Positions 48,974 to 60,814 of a stretch of DNA of 64,000 nucleotides are shown piece after piece; the stretch's first letter is position 1; every line of letters begins with the position of its first letter. The stretch spans positions 2,958,001 to 3,022,000 of the forward strand of contig CANUEZ040000204.1 in assembly GCA_948099385.1 (NCBI GenBank), in the 5' to 3' direction. The position numbers were made by a program, and so were the translations under genes. The notes beneath the pieces are model-generated. The model made no database searches. It was given only the letters and a program-made list of their open reading frames with translations, and was not told the DNA's origin. This DNA is from Fasciola hepatica. Lineage: Eukaryota > Platyhelminthes > Trematoda > Plagiorchiida > Fasciolidae.

Positions 48974-50665
48974 TTGTTGTTCGGGTGTTCCATTGACAAT
49001 CGTTCACCCCAACCCTTGTACGTGTCCCCGTGTGGACTCGGTCCATTTGCAATGCTCATGATTCCATTAGGGGATCAAACAGCTGTACAGTGCTTCCATC
49101 ATTTTCAATGGTCAGTTCAGTGTTCAAGCTGCATGGAGAATCATATTATATAAATCTACTCTCCTACTGCTCTATTGCATTGTACGAGCAATCTATGTGG
49201 ATTGTTCATGAAGGAATGCCTTGGTTTTACTTAGGCCCATAAATGGAGAAGTAATGGAATATAGGATTGGATCGGTGTGCGAGAATTTGGTTCTCACCGT
49301 AAAATGCCAATTTGAAAGCCGAAGCCAATTTGGGGAGTGTGCTATATCATGTAGTGTAGATGTTGAACAAAGCGTTCAGAGCCATATCGGATAGCCTTGT
49401 GGTTCGGGTGTTCTATTGACATTCGTTCACCCCAACCCTTGTACGTGTCCCCGTGTGGACTCGGTCCATTTGCAATGCTCATGATTCCCTTAGCGGATCA
49501 AACAGCTGTACAGTGCTTCCATAATTTTCAATGGTCACTTCAGTGTTCAAGCTGCATGGAGAATCATATTATACAAATCTACTCTGCTACTGCTCAATTG
49601 CATTGTATCAGCAATTTGTGTGGATTGTTCATAAGGGAATGCCTTGGTTCTACTTATACAAATGAATGCAGAAGTGATGGAACATAGAATTGGATCGGTG
49701 TGCGAGAATTTGGTTCTCACCGTAAAAAGCCAATTTGAAAGCCGAAGCCAGTTTGGGGAGTGTGCTATATCATGTAGTGTATATGTTTAACAAAGCGTTC
49801 AGAGCCATATCGGATAGCGTTGTGGTTCGGGTGTTCTATTGACAATCGTTCACCCCAACCCTTGTACGTGTCCCCGTGTGGACTCGGTCCATTTGCAATT
49901 CTCATGATTTTCTTAGGGGATCAAACAGCTGTACAGTGCTTCCATAATTTTCAAAGGTCAGTTCAGTGTTCAAGCTGCATGGAGAATCATATTATACAAA
50001 TCTACTCTGCTACTGCTCAATTGCATTGTATCAGCAATTAGTGTGGATTGTTCATAAAGGAATGCCTTGGTTTTACTTAGGCCCATAAATGGAGAAGTGA
50101 TGGAACATATGATTGGATCGGTGTGCGAGAATTTGGTTCTCACCGTAAAAAGCCAATTTGAAAGCCGAAGCCAGTTTGGAGAGTGTGCTATATCATGTAG
50201 TGTATATGTTGAACAAAGCGTTCAGAGCCATATGGGATAGCCTTGTGGTTCGGGTGTTCTATTGACAATCGTTCACCCCAACCCTTGTACGTGTCCCCGT
50301 GTGGACTCGGTCCATTTGCAATGCTCATGATTCCCTTAGCGGATCAAACATCATTACTCTGCTTCCATAATTTTCAATGGTCAGTTCAGTGTTCAAGCTG
50401 CATGGAGAATCATATTATACGAAACTAATCTGCTACTGCTCAATTGCATTGTATCAGCAATTTGAGTAGATTGTTCATAAAGGAATGCCTTGGTTTTACT
50501 TAGGCCCATAAATGGAGAAGTAATGGAACAGAGGATTGGATCGGTGTGCAAGAATTTGGTTCTCACCGTAAAAAGCCAATTTGAAAGCCGAAGCCAGTTT
50601 GGGGAGTGTGCTATATCATGTAGTGTATATGTTGAACAAAGCGTTCAGAGCCATATCGGATAGCC
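48974..50665 (+). repeat. 4-mer HOR of domain 8, copy 2 (1692 bp)
   Basis: Same four members as copy 1. By eye I find about four differences over the unit: CTCCTACTGC for CTGCTACTGC, CATAAAGG for CATAAGGG, AAATGGAG for AAATTGAG, and CAGAGG for CATAGG. That makes it about 99.8% identical. Confidence 0.93.
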
Positions 50666-52357
50666 TTGTTGTTCGGGTGTTCCATTGACAATCGTTCACC
50701 CCAACCCTTGTACGTGTCCCCGTGTGGACTCGGTCCATTTGCAATGCTCATGATTCCCTTAGGGGATCAAACAGCTGTACAGTGCTTCCATCATTTTCAA
50801 TGGTCAGTTCAGTGTTCAAGCTGCATGGAGAATCATATTATATAAATCTACTCTGCTACTGCTCTATTGCATTGTACGAGCAATCTATGTGGATTGTTCA
50901 TGAAGGAATGCCTTGGTTTTACTTAGGCCCATAAATGGAGAAGTAATGGAATATAGGATTGGATCGGTGTGCGAGAATTTGGTTCTCACCGTAAAATGCC
51001 AATTTGAAAGCCGAAGCCAATTTGGGGAGTGTGCTATATCATGTAGTGTAGATGTTGAACAAAGCGTTCAGAGCCATATCGGATAGCCTTGTGGTTCGGG
51101 TGTTCTATTGACATTCGTTCACCCCAACCCTTGTACGTGTCCCCGTGTGGACTCGGTCCATTTGCAATGCTCATGATTCCCTTAGCGGATCAAACAGCTG
51201 TACAGTGCTTCCATAATTTTCAATGGTCACTTCAGTGTTCAAGCTGCATGGAGAATCATATTATACAAATCTACTCTGCTACTGCTCAATTGCATTGTAT
51301 CAGCAATTTGTGTGGATTGTTCATAAGGGAATGCCTTGGTTCTACTTATACAAATGAATGCAGAAGTGATGGAACATAGAATTGGATCGGTGTGCGAGAA
51401 TTTGGTTCTCACCGTAAAAAGCCAATTTGAAAGCCGAAGCCAGTTTGGGGAGTGTGCTATATCATGTAGTGTATATGTTTAACAAAGCGTTCAGAGCCAT
51501 ATGGGATAGCGTTGTGGTTCGGGTGTTCTATTGACAATCGTTCACCCCAACCCTTGTACGTGTCCCCGTGTGGACTCGGTCCATTTGCAATTCTCATGAT
51601 TTTCTTAGGGGATCAAACAGCTGTACAGTGCTGCCATAATTTTCAAAGGTCAGTTCAGTGTTCAAGCTGCATGGAGAATCATATTATACAAATCTACTCT
51701 GCTACTGCTCAATTGCATTGTATCAGCAATTTGTGTGGATTGTTCATAAAGGAATGCCTTGGTTTTACTTAGGCCCATAAATGGAGAAGTGATGGAACAT
51801 ATGATTGGATCGGTGTGCGAGAATTTTTTTCTCACCGTAAAAAGCCAATTTGAAAGCCGAAGCCAGTTTGGAGAGTGTGCTATATCATGTAGTGTATATG
51901 TTGAACAAAGCGTTCAGAGCCATATCGGATAGCCTTGTGGTTCGGGTGTTCTATTGACAATCGTTCACCCCAACCCTTGTACGTGTCCCCGTGTGGACTC
52001 GGTCCATTTGCAATGCTCATGATTCCCTTAGCGGATCAAACATCATTACTCTGCTTCCATAATTTTCAATGGTCAGTTCAGTGTTCAAGCTGCATGGAGA
52101 ATCATATTATACGAAACTAATCTGCTACTGCTCAATTGCATTGTATCAGCAATTTGAGTAGATTGTTCATAAAGGAATGCCTTGGTTTTACTTAGGCCCA
52201 TAAATGGAGAAGTAATGGAACAGAGGATTGGATCGGTGTGCGAGAATTTGGTTCTCACCGTAAAATGCCAATTTGAAAGCCGAAGCCAGTTTGGGGAGTG
52301 TGCTATATCATGTAGTGTATATGTTGAACAAAGCGTTCAGAGCCATATCGGATAGCC
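50666..52357 (+). repeat. 4-mer HOR of domain 8, copy 3 (1692 bp)
   Basis: Same order. Differences include CCCTTAGGGG for CCATTAGGGG in the first member, TGCTGCCATAA and a run of seven T (51824-51830) in the third, and GTAAAATGCC in the fourth. It is slightly more diverged than copies 1 and 2 are from each other. Confidence 0.92.
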
Positions 52358-52780
52358 TTGTTGTTCGGGTGTTCCATTGACAATCGTTCACCCCAACCCT
52401 TGTACGTGTCCCCGTGTGGACTCGGTCCATTTGCAATGCTCATGATTCCATTAGGGGATCAAACAGCTGTACAGTACTTCCATCATTTTCAATGGTCAGT
52501 TCAGTGTTCAAGCTGCATGGAGAATCATATTATATAAATCTACTCTGCTACTGCTCTATTGCATTGTACGAGCAATCTATGTGGATTGTTCATGAAGGAA
52601 TGCCTTGGTTTTACTTAGGCCCATAAATGGAGAAGTAATGGAACATAGGATTGGATCGGTGTGCGAGAATTTGGTTCTCACCGTAAAATGCCAATTTGAA
52701 AGCCGAAGCCAATTTGGGGAGTGTGCTATATCATGTAGTGTATATGTTGAACAAAGCGTTCAGAGCCATATCGGATAGCC
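52358..52780 (+). repeat. 4-mer HOR of domain 8, first member of a truncated fourth copy
   Basis: Has TTCCATTG and TACGAGCAATCTATG like 47282, 48974 and 50666. The next monomer begins as the second member but then switches type, so the HOR ends here. Confidence 0.9.
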
Positions 52781-53202
52781 TTGTGGTTCGGGTGTTCTAT
52801 TGACATTCGTTCACCCCAACCCTTGTACGTGTCCCCGTGTGGACTCGGTCCATTTGCAATGCTCATGATTCCCTTAGGGGATCAAACAGCTGTACAGTGC
52901 TTCCATAATTTTCAATGGTCACTTCAGTGTTCAAGCTGCATGGAGAATCATATTATACAAATCTACTCTGCTACTGCTCAATTGCATTGTATCAGCAATT
53001 TGTGTGGATTGTTCATAAGGGAATGCCTTGGTTCTACTTATAAAATGAATGCAGAAGTGATGGAACATAGAATTGGATCGGTGTGCGAGAATTTGGTTCT
53101 CACCGTAAAAAGCCAATTTGAAAGCCGAAGCCAGTTTGGAGAGTGTGCTATATCATGTAGTGTATATGTTGAACAAAGCGTTCAGAGCCATATCGGATAG
53201 CC
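52781..53202 (+). repeat. Hybrid monomer P/Q at the HOR switch
   Basis: The left part is the GACATTCG type, including the TATAAAATGAATGCAG segment and ATAGAATTGG. The right part has TTTGGAGAGTG and TATGTTGAAC, as in the following GCGTTG-type member. The switch lies between about 53072 and 53139. It fuses two adjacent HOR members into one and removes 423 bp. Confidence 0.86.
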
Positions 53203-53490
53203 TTGTGGTTCGGGTGTTCTATTGACAATCGTTCACCCCAACCCTTGTACGTGTCCCCGTGTGGACTCGGTCCATGTGCAATGCTCATGATTCCCTTAGG
53301 GGATCAAACAGCTGTTCAGTGCTTCCAGAATTTTCAATGGTCAGTTCAGTGTTCAAGCTGCATGGAGAATCATATTATACAAATCTACTCTGCTACTGCT
53401 CAATTGCATTGTATCAGCAATTTGTGTGGATTGTTCATAAGGGAATGCCTTGGTTTTACTTAGGCCCATAAATGGAGAAGTGATGGAACA

Positions 53491-53510
53491 TCGGTGTGGA
53501 TCGGTGTGGA
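53491..53510 (+). repeat. Perfect 10-bp tandem duplication TCGGTGTGGA x2
   Basis: The majority reads ATAGGATTGGATCGGTGTG. Here the left half has been rewritten to match the right half, giving two perfect 10-bp units. The monomer keeps its 423-bp length, so this looks like a templated replacement rather than an insertion. Confidence 0.88.
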
Positions 53511-54133
53511 GGAATTATATTCCGACCGTAAAAAGCCAACTTAAAATCCGAAGCCAGTTTGGGGAGTGTGCTATATCATGTAGTGTATATGTTGAACAAA
53601 GCGTTCAGAGCCATATCGGATAGCCTTGTGGTTCGGGTGTTCTATTGACAATCGTTCACCCCAACCCTTGTACGTGTCCCCGTGTGGACTCGGTCCATTT
53701 GCAATGCTCATGATTCCCTTAGTGGATCAAACAGCTGTACAGTGCTTCCATCATTTTCAATGGTCACTTCAGTGTTCAAGCTGCATGGAGAATCATATTA
53801 TACAAATCTACTCTGCTACTGCTCAATTGCATTGTATCAGCAATTTGTGTGGATTGTTCATAAGGGAATGCCTTGGTTTTACTTAGGCCCATAAATGGAG
53901 AAGTGATGGAACATAGGATTGGATCGGTGTGCGAGAATTTGTTTCTCACCGTAAAAAGCCAATTTGAAAGCCGAAGCCAGTTTGGGGAGTGTGCTATATC
54001 ATGTAGTGTATATGTTGAACAAAGCGTTCAGAGCCATATCGGATAGCCTTGTGGTTTGGGTGTTCTATTGACAATCGTTCACCCCAACCCTTGTACGTGT
54101 CCCCGTGTGGACTCGGTCCATTTGCAATGCCCA

Positions 54134-54152
54134 TGATTCCCTTAGGGAATCA
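54134..54152. other. Perfect 19-bp palindrome (9-bp arms, central T)
   Basis: AGGGAATCA allele in the monomer at 54049, fourth member of the 5-mer HOR copy. Confidence 0.92.
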
Positions 54153-56028
54153 AACAGCTGTACAGTGCTTCCATAATTTGCAATGGTCAGTTCAGTGTTC
54201 AAGCTGCATGGAGAATCATATTATACGAAACTAATCTGCTACTGTTCAATTGCATTGTATCAGCAATTTGTGTGGATTGTTCATAAGGGAATGCCTTGGT
54301 TTTACTTAGGCCCATAAATGGAGAAGTGATGGAACATAGGATTGGATCGGTGTGCGAGAATTTGTTTCTCACCGTAAAAAGCCAATTTGGAAGCCGAAGC
54401 CAGTTTGGGGAGTGTGCTATATCATGTAGTGTATATGTTGAACAAAGCGTTCAGAGCCATATCGGATAGCCTTGTTGTTCGGGTGTTCTATTGACAATCG
54501 TTCACCCCAACCCTTGTACGTGTCCCCGTGTGGACTCGGTCCATTTGCAATGCCCATGATTCCCTTAGCGGATCAAACAGCTGTACAGTGCTTACATATT
54601 TTGCAATGGTCAGTTCAGTGTTCAAGCTGCATGGAGAATCATATTATACGAAACTAATCTGCTACTGCTCAATTCCATTGTATCAGCAATTTGAGTAGAT
54701 TGATCATAAGGGAATGCCTTGGTTTTACTTAGGCCCATAAATGGAGAAGTAATGGAACATAGGATTGGATCGGTGTGCGAGAATTTGGTTCTCACCGTAA
54801 AATGCCAATTTGAAAGCCGAAGCCAATTTGGGGAGTGTGCTATATCATGTAGTGTAGATGTTGAACAAAGCGTTCAGAGCCATATCGGATAGCCTTGTGG
54901 TTCGGGTGTTCTATTGACATTCGTTCACCCCAACCCTTGTACGTGTCCCCGTGTGGACTCGGTCCATTTGCAATGCTCATGATTCCCTTAGCGGATCAAA
55001 CAGCTGTACAGTGCTTCCATAATTTTCAATGGTCACTTCAGTGTTCAAGCTGCATGGAGAATCATATTATACAAATCTACTCTGCTACTGCTCAATTGCA
55101 TTGTATCAGCAATTTGTGTGGATTGTTCATAAGGGAATGCCTTGGTTCTACTTATACAAATGAATGCAGAAGTGATGGAACATAAAATTGGATCGGTGTG
55201 CGAGAATTTGGTTCTCACCGTAAAAAGCCAATTTGAAAGCCGAAGCCAGTTTGGGGAGTGTGCTATATCATGTAGTGTATATGTTTAACAAAGCGTTCAG
55301 AGCCATATGGGATAGCGTTGTGGTTCGGGTGTTCTATTGACAATCGTTCACCCCAACCCTTGTACGTGTCCCCGTGTGGACTCGGTCCATTTGCAATTCT
55401 CATGATTTTCTTAGGGGATCAAACAGCTGTACAGTGCTTCCATAATTTTCAATGGTCAGTTCAGTGTTCAAGCTGCATGGAGAATCATATTATACAAATC
55501 TACTCTGCTACTGCTCAATTGCATTGTATCAGCAATTAGTGTGGATTGTTCATAAAGGAATGCCTTGGTTTTACTTAGGCCCATAAATGGAGAAGTGATG
55601 GAACATATGATTGGATCGGTGTGCGAGAATTTGGTTCTCACCGTAAAAAGCCAATTTGAAAGCCGAAGCCAGTTTGGAGAGTGTGCTATATCATGTAGTG
55701 TATATGTTGAACAAAGCGTTCAGAGCCATATCGGATAGCCTTGTGGTTCGGGTGTTCTATTGACAATCGTTCACCCCAACCCTTGTACGTGTCCCCGTGT
55801 GGACTCGGTCCATGTGCAATGCTCATGATTCCCTTAGGGGATCAAACAGCTGTTCAGTGCTTCCAGAATTTTCAATGGTCAGTTCAGTGTTCAAGCTGCA
55901 TGGAGAATCATATTATACAAATCTACTCTGCTACTGCTCAATTGCATTGCATCAGCAATTTGTGTGGATTGTTCATAAGGGAATGCCTTGGTTTTACTTA
56001 GGCCCATAAATGGAGAAGTGATGGAACA

Positions 56029-56048
56029 TCGGTGTGGATCGGTGTGGA
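56029..56048 (+). repeat. Perfect 10-bp tandem duplication TCGGTGTGGA x2, second copy
   Basis: Inherited copy of the change at 53491, 2538 bp away. It marks the R member of the HOR. Confidence 0.88.
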
Positions 56049-56671
56049 GGAATTATATTCCGACCGTAAAAAGCCAACTTAAAATCCGAAGCCAGTTTGG
56101 GGAGTGTGCTATATCATGTAGTGTATATGTTGAACAAAGCGTTCAGAGCCATATCGGATATCCTTGTGGTTCGGGTGTTCTATTGACAATCGTTCACCCC
56201 AACCCTTGTACGTGTCCCCGTGTGGACTCGGTCCATTTGCAATGCTCATGATTCCCTTAGTGGATCAAACAGCTGTACAGTGCTTCCATCATTTTCAATG
56301 GTCACTTCAGTGTTCAAGCTGCATGGAGAATCATATTATACAAATCTACTCTGCTACTGCTCAATTGCATTGTATCAGCAATTTGTGTGGATTGTTCATA
56401 AGGGAATGCCTTGGTTTTACTTAGGCCCATAAATGGAGAAGTGATGGAACATAGGATTGGATCGGTGTGCGAGAATTTGTTTCTCACCGTAAAAAGCCAA
56501 TTTGAAAGCCGAAGCCAGTTTGGGGAGTGTGCTATATCATGTAGTGTATATGTTGAACAAAGCGTTCAGAGCCATATCGGATAGCCTTGTGGTTCGGGTG
56601 TTCTATTGACAATCGTTCACCCCAACCCTTGTACGTGTCCCCGTGTGGACTCGGTCCATTTGCAATGCCCA

Positions 56672-56690
56672 TGATTCCCTTAGGGAATCA
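56672..56690. other. Perfect 19-bp palindrome (9-bp arms, central T)
   Basis: AGGGAATCA allele in the monomer at 56587, fifth member of the 6-mer HOR copy and homologue of 54134. Confidence 0.92.
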
Positions 56691-57432
56691 AACAGCTGTA
56701 CAGTGCTTCCATAATTTTCAATGGTCAGTTCAGTGTTCAAGCTGCATGGAGAATCATATTATACAAATGTACTCTGCTACTGTTCAATTGCATTGTATCA
56801 GCAATTTGTGTGGATTGTTCATAAGGGAATGCCTTGGTTTTACTTAGGCCCATAAATGGAGAAGTGATGGAACATAGGATTGGATCGGTGTGCGAGAATT
56901 TGTTTCTCACCGTAAAAAGCCAATTTGGAAGCCGAAGCCAGTTTGGGGAGTGTGCTATATCATGTAGTGTATATGTTGAACAAAGCGTTCAGAGCCATAT
57001 CGGATAGCCTTGTTGTTCGGGTGTTCTATTGACAATCGTTCACCCCAACCCTTGTACGTGTCCCCGTGTGGACTCGGTCCATTTGCAATTCTCATGATTC
57101 CCTTAGCGGATCAAACAGCTGTACAGTGCTTACATATTTTGCAATGGTCAGTTCAGTGTTCAAGCTGCATGGAGAATCATATTATACGAAACTAATCTGC
57201 TACTGCTCAATTCCATTGTATCAGCAATTTGAGTAGATTGATCATAAGGGAATGCCTTGGTTTTACTTAGGCCCATAAATGGAGAAGTATTGGAACAGAG
57301 GATTGGATCGGTGTGCGAGAATTTGGTTCTCACCGTAAAAAGCCAATTTGAAAGCCGAAGCCAGTTTGGGGAGTGTGCTATATCATGTAGTGTATATGTT
57401 GAACAAAGCGTTCAGAGCCATATCGGATAGCC

Positions 57433-58278
57433 TTGTGGTTCGGGTGTTCTATTGACAATCGTTCACCCCAACCCTTGTACGTGTCCCCGTGTGGACTCGG
57501 TCCATTTGCAATGCCCATGATTCCCTTAGGGGATCAAACAGCTGTACAGTGCTTCCTTAATTTTCAATGGTCAGTTCAGTGTTCAAGCTGCATGGAGAAT
57601 CATATTATACAAATCTACTCTGCTACTGCTCAATTGCATTGTATCAGCAATTTGTGTGGATTGTTCATAAGGGAATGCCTTGGTTTTACTTAGGCCCATA
57701 AATGGAGAAGTGATGGAACATAGGATTGGATCGGTGTGCGAGAATTTGGTTCTCACCGTAAAAAGCCAATTTGGAAGCCGAAGCCAGTTTGGGGAGTGTG
57801 CTATATCATGTAGTGTATATGTTGAACAAAGCGTTCAGAGTCATATCGGATAGATTTGTGGTTCGGGTGTTCTATTGACAATCGTTCACCCCAACCCTTG
57901 TACGTGTCCCCGTGTGGACTCGGTCCATTTGCAATGCTCATGATTCCCTTAGCGGATCAAACATCATTACTCTGCTTCCATAATTATCAATGGTCAGTTC
58001 AGTGTTAAAGCTGCATGGAGCATCATATTATACAAATCTACTCTGCTACTGCTCAATTGCATTGTATCAGCAATTTGTGTGGATTGTTCATAAGGGAATG
58101 CCTTGGTTTTACTTAGGCCCATAAATGGAGAAGTGATGGAACATAGGATTGGATCGGTGTGCGAGAATTTGGTTCTCACCGTAAAAAGCCAATTTGAAAG
58201 CCGAAGCCAGTTTGGGGAGTGTGCTATATCATGTATTGTATATGTTGAACAAAGCGTTCAGAGCCATATGGGATAGCG
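57433..58278 (+). repeat. Two monomers between HOR blocks
   Basis: Monomers at 57433 (GCCCATG, CTTCCTTAATT) and 57856 (preceded by GGATAGATTTG; CATCATTACTCTGC; ATAATTATCAATGG). No close neighbouring partner is seen. Confidence 0.82.
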
Positions 58279-59546
58279 TTGTGGTTCGGGTGTTCTATTG
58301 ACAATCGTTCACTCCAACCCTTGTACGTGTCCCCGTGTGGACTCGGTCCATTTGCAATGCTCATGATTCCATTAGGGGATCAAACAGCTGTACAGTGCTT
58401 CCATAATTTTCAATGGTCAGTTCAGTGTTCAAGCTGCATGGAGAATCATATTGTAGAAATCTAATCTGCTACTGCTCAATTGCATTGTATCAGCAATTTG
58501 TGTGGATTGTTCATAAGGGAATGCCTTGGTTTTACTTAGGCCCATAAATGGAGAAGTGATGGAACATAGGATTGGATCGGTGTGCGAGAATTTGTTTCTC
58601 ACCGTAAAAAGCCAATTTGAAAGCCGAAGCCAGTTTGGGGAGTGTGCTATATCATGTAGTGTATATGTTGAACAAAGCGTTCAGAGCCATATCGGATAGC
58701 CTTGTGGTTTGGGTGTTCTATTGACAATCGTTCACCCCAACCCTTGTACGTGTCCCCGTGTGGACTCGGTCCATTTGCAATGCTCATGATTCCCTTAGGG
58801 AATAAACAGCTGTACAGTGCTTCCTAAATTTTCAATGGTCAGTTCAGTGTTCAAGCTGCATGGAGAATCATATTATACAAATCTACTCTGCTACTGCTCA
58901 ATTGCATTGTATCAGCAATTTGTGTGGATTGTTCATAAGGGAATGCCTTGGATTTACCTGGGCCCATAAATGGAGAAGTGATGGAACATAGGATTGGAAA
59001 GGTGTGCGAGAATTTGTTTCTCACCGTAAAAAGCCAATTTGGAAGCCGAAGCCAGTTTGGGGAGTGTGCTATATCATGTAGTGTATATGTTGAACAAAGC
59101 GTTCAGAGCCATATCGGATAGCCTTGTAGTTCGGGTGTTCTATTGACAATCGTTCACCCCAACCCTTGTACGTGTCCCCGTGTGGACTCGGTCCATTTGC
59201 AATGCTCATGATTCCCTTAGCGGATCAAACATCATTACTCTGCTTCCATAATTTTCAATGATCAGTTCAGTGTTCAAGCTGCATGGAGAATCATATTATA
59301 CGAAACAAATCTGCTACTGCTCAATTGCATTGTATCAGCAATTTGAGTAGATTGTTCATAAGGGAATGCCTTGGTTTTACTTAGGCCCATAAATGGAGAA
59401 GTGATGGAACATAGGATTGGATCGGTGTGCGAGAATTTGTTTCTCACCGTAAAAAGCCAATTTGAAAGCCGAAGCCAGTTTGGGGAGTGTGCTATATCAT
59501 GTAGTGTATATGTTGAACAAAGCGTTCAGAGCCATATCGGATAGCC
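58279..59546 (+). repeat. 3-mer HOR of domain 10, copy 1 (1268 bp)
   Basis: Members: 58279 (CACTCCAACC, CCATTAGGGG), 58702 (422 bp; AGGGAATAAACAG, CTTCCTAAATT, GGATTTACCTGGGCC, TTGGAAAGGTG) and 59124 (CATCATTACTCTGC). The next three monomers repeat the order. Confidence 0.9.
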
Positions 59547-60814
59547 TTGTGGTTCGGGTGTTCTATTGACAATCGTTCACTCCAACCCTTGTACGTGTCC
59601 CCGTGTGGACTCGGTCCATTTGCAATGCTCATGATTCCATTAGGGGATCAAACAGCTGTACAGTGCTTCCATAATTTGCAATGGTCAGTTCAGTGTTCAA
59701 GCTGCATGGAGAATCATATCATACAAATCTAATCTGCTACTGCTCAATTGCATTGTATCAGCAATTTGTGTGGATTGTTCATAAGGGAATGCCTTGGTTT
59801 TACTTAGGCCCATAAATGGAGAAGTGATGGAACATAGGATTGGATCGGTGTGCGAGAATTTGTTTCTCACCGTAAAAAGCCAATTTGAAAGCCGAAGCCA
59901 GTTTGGGGAGTGTGCTATATCATGTAGTGTATATGTTGAACAAAGCGTTCAGAGCCATATCGGATAGCCTTGTGGTTTGGGTGTTCTATTGACAATCGTT
60001 CACCCCAACCCTTGTTCGTGTCCCCGTGTGGACTCGGTCCACTTGCAATGCTCATGATTCCCTTAGGGAATAAACAGCTGTACAGTGCTTCCTAAATTTT
60101 CAATGTTCAGTTCAGTGTTCAAGCTGCATGGAGAATCATATTATACAAATCTACTCTGCTACTGCTCAATTGCATTGTATCAGCAATTTGTGTGGATTGT
60201 TCATAAGGGAATGCCTTGGATTTACCTGGGCCCATAAATGGAGAAGTGATGGAACATAGGATTGGAAAGGTGTGCGAGAATTTGTTTCTCACCGTAAAAA
60301 GCCAATTTGAAAGCCGAAGCCAGTTTGGGGAGTGTGCTATATCATGTAGTGTATATGTTGAACAATGCGTTCAGAGCCATATGGGATAGCCTTGTGGTTC
60401 GGGTGTTCTATTGACAATCGTTCACCCCAACCCTTGTACGTGTCCCCGTGTGGACTCGGTCCATTTGCAATGCTCATGATTCCCTTAGCGGATCAAACAT
60501 CATTACTCTGCTTCCATAATTTTCAATGGTCAGTTCAGTGTTCAAGCTGCATGGAGAATCATATCATACAAATCTAATCTGCTACTGCTCAATTGCATTG
60601 TATCAGCAATTTGAGTAGATTGTTCATAAGGGAATGCCTTGGTTTTACTTAGGCCCATAAATGGAGAAGTGATGGAACATATGATTGGATCGGTGTGCGA
60701 GAATTTGGTTCTCACCGTAAAAAGCCAATTTGAAAGCCGAAGCCAGTTTGGGGAGTGTGCTATATCATGTAGTGTATATGTTGAACAAAGCGTTCAGAGC
60801 CATATCGGATAGCC
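59547..60814 (+). repeat. 3-mer HOR of domain 10, copy 2 (1268 bp)
   Basis: Members at 59547, 59970 and 60392 match copy 1 at an offset of exactly 1268 bp, sharing the private GGATTTACCTGGGCC and TTGGAAAGGTG alleles. Differences include ATAATTTGCAATGG and TTGTTCGTG. Confidence 0.9.

Larger units (their letters stand above)
53203..54894 (+). repeat. Domain 9 HOR copy 1, members R-S-T-U
   Basis: Members: 53203 (CCATGTGC, CTGTTCAG, TTCCGACCG tail), 53626 (AGTGGATC, CCATCATT), 54049 (AGGGAATCAAAC, TACGAAAC) and 54472 (CTTACATATTTTGC, AATTCCATTG). With the P/Q hybrid before it this makes a 5-mer of 2114 bp. Confidence 0.9.
54895..57432 (+). repeat. Domain 9 HOR copy 2, full 6-mer P-Q-R-S-T-U (2538 bp)
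   Basis: Members: 54895 (P, GACATTCG), 55318 (Q, GCGTTG, TTTTCTTAGG), 55741 (R), 56164 (S), 56587 (T) and 57010 (U). R-U lie exactly 2538 bp from 53203-54894. P and Q are the second and third members of the domain 8 4-mer, so the two HORs share ancestry. Confidence 0.9.

Noticed and set aside
51824..51830. Run of seven T as a terminator
   Set aside because: It comes from one G-to-T change in TTTGTTT in a single copy, with no upstream transcription unit.
52781..53200. 139-codon open frame, the longest in the window
   Set aside because: It arises because a 1-bp deletion and an alternative segment in this hybrid monomer remove the usual TAG. It is read-through of satellite sequence.
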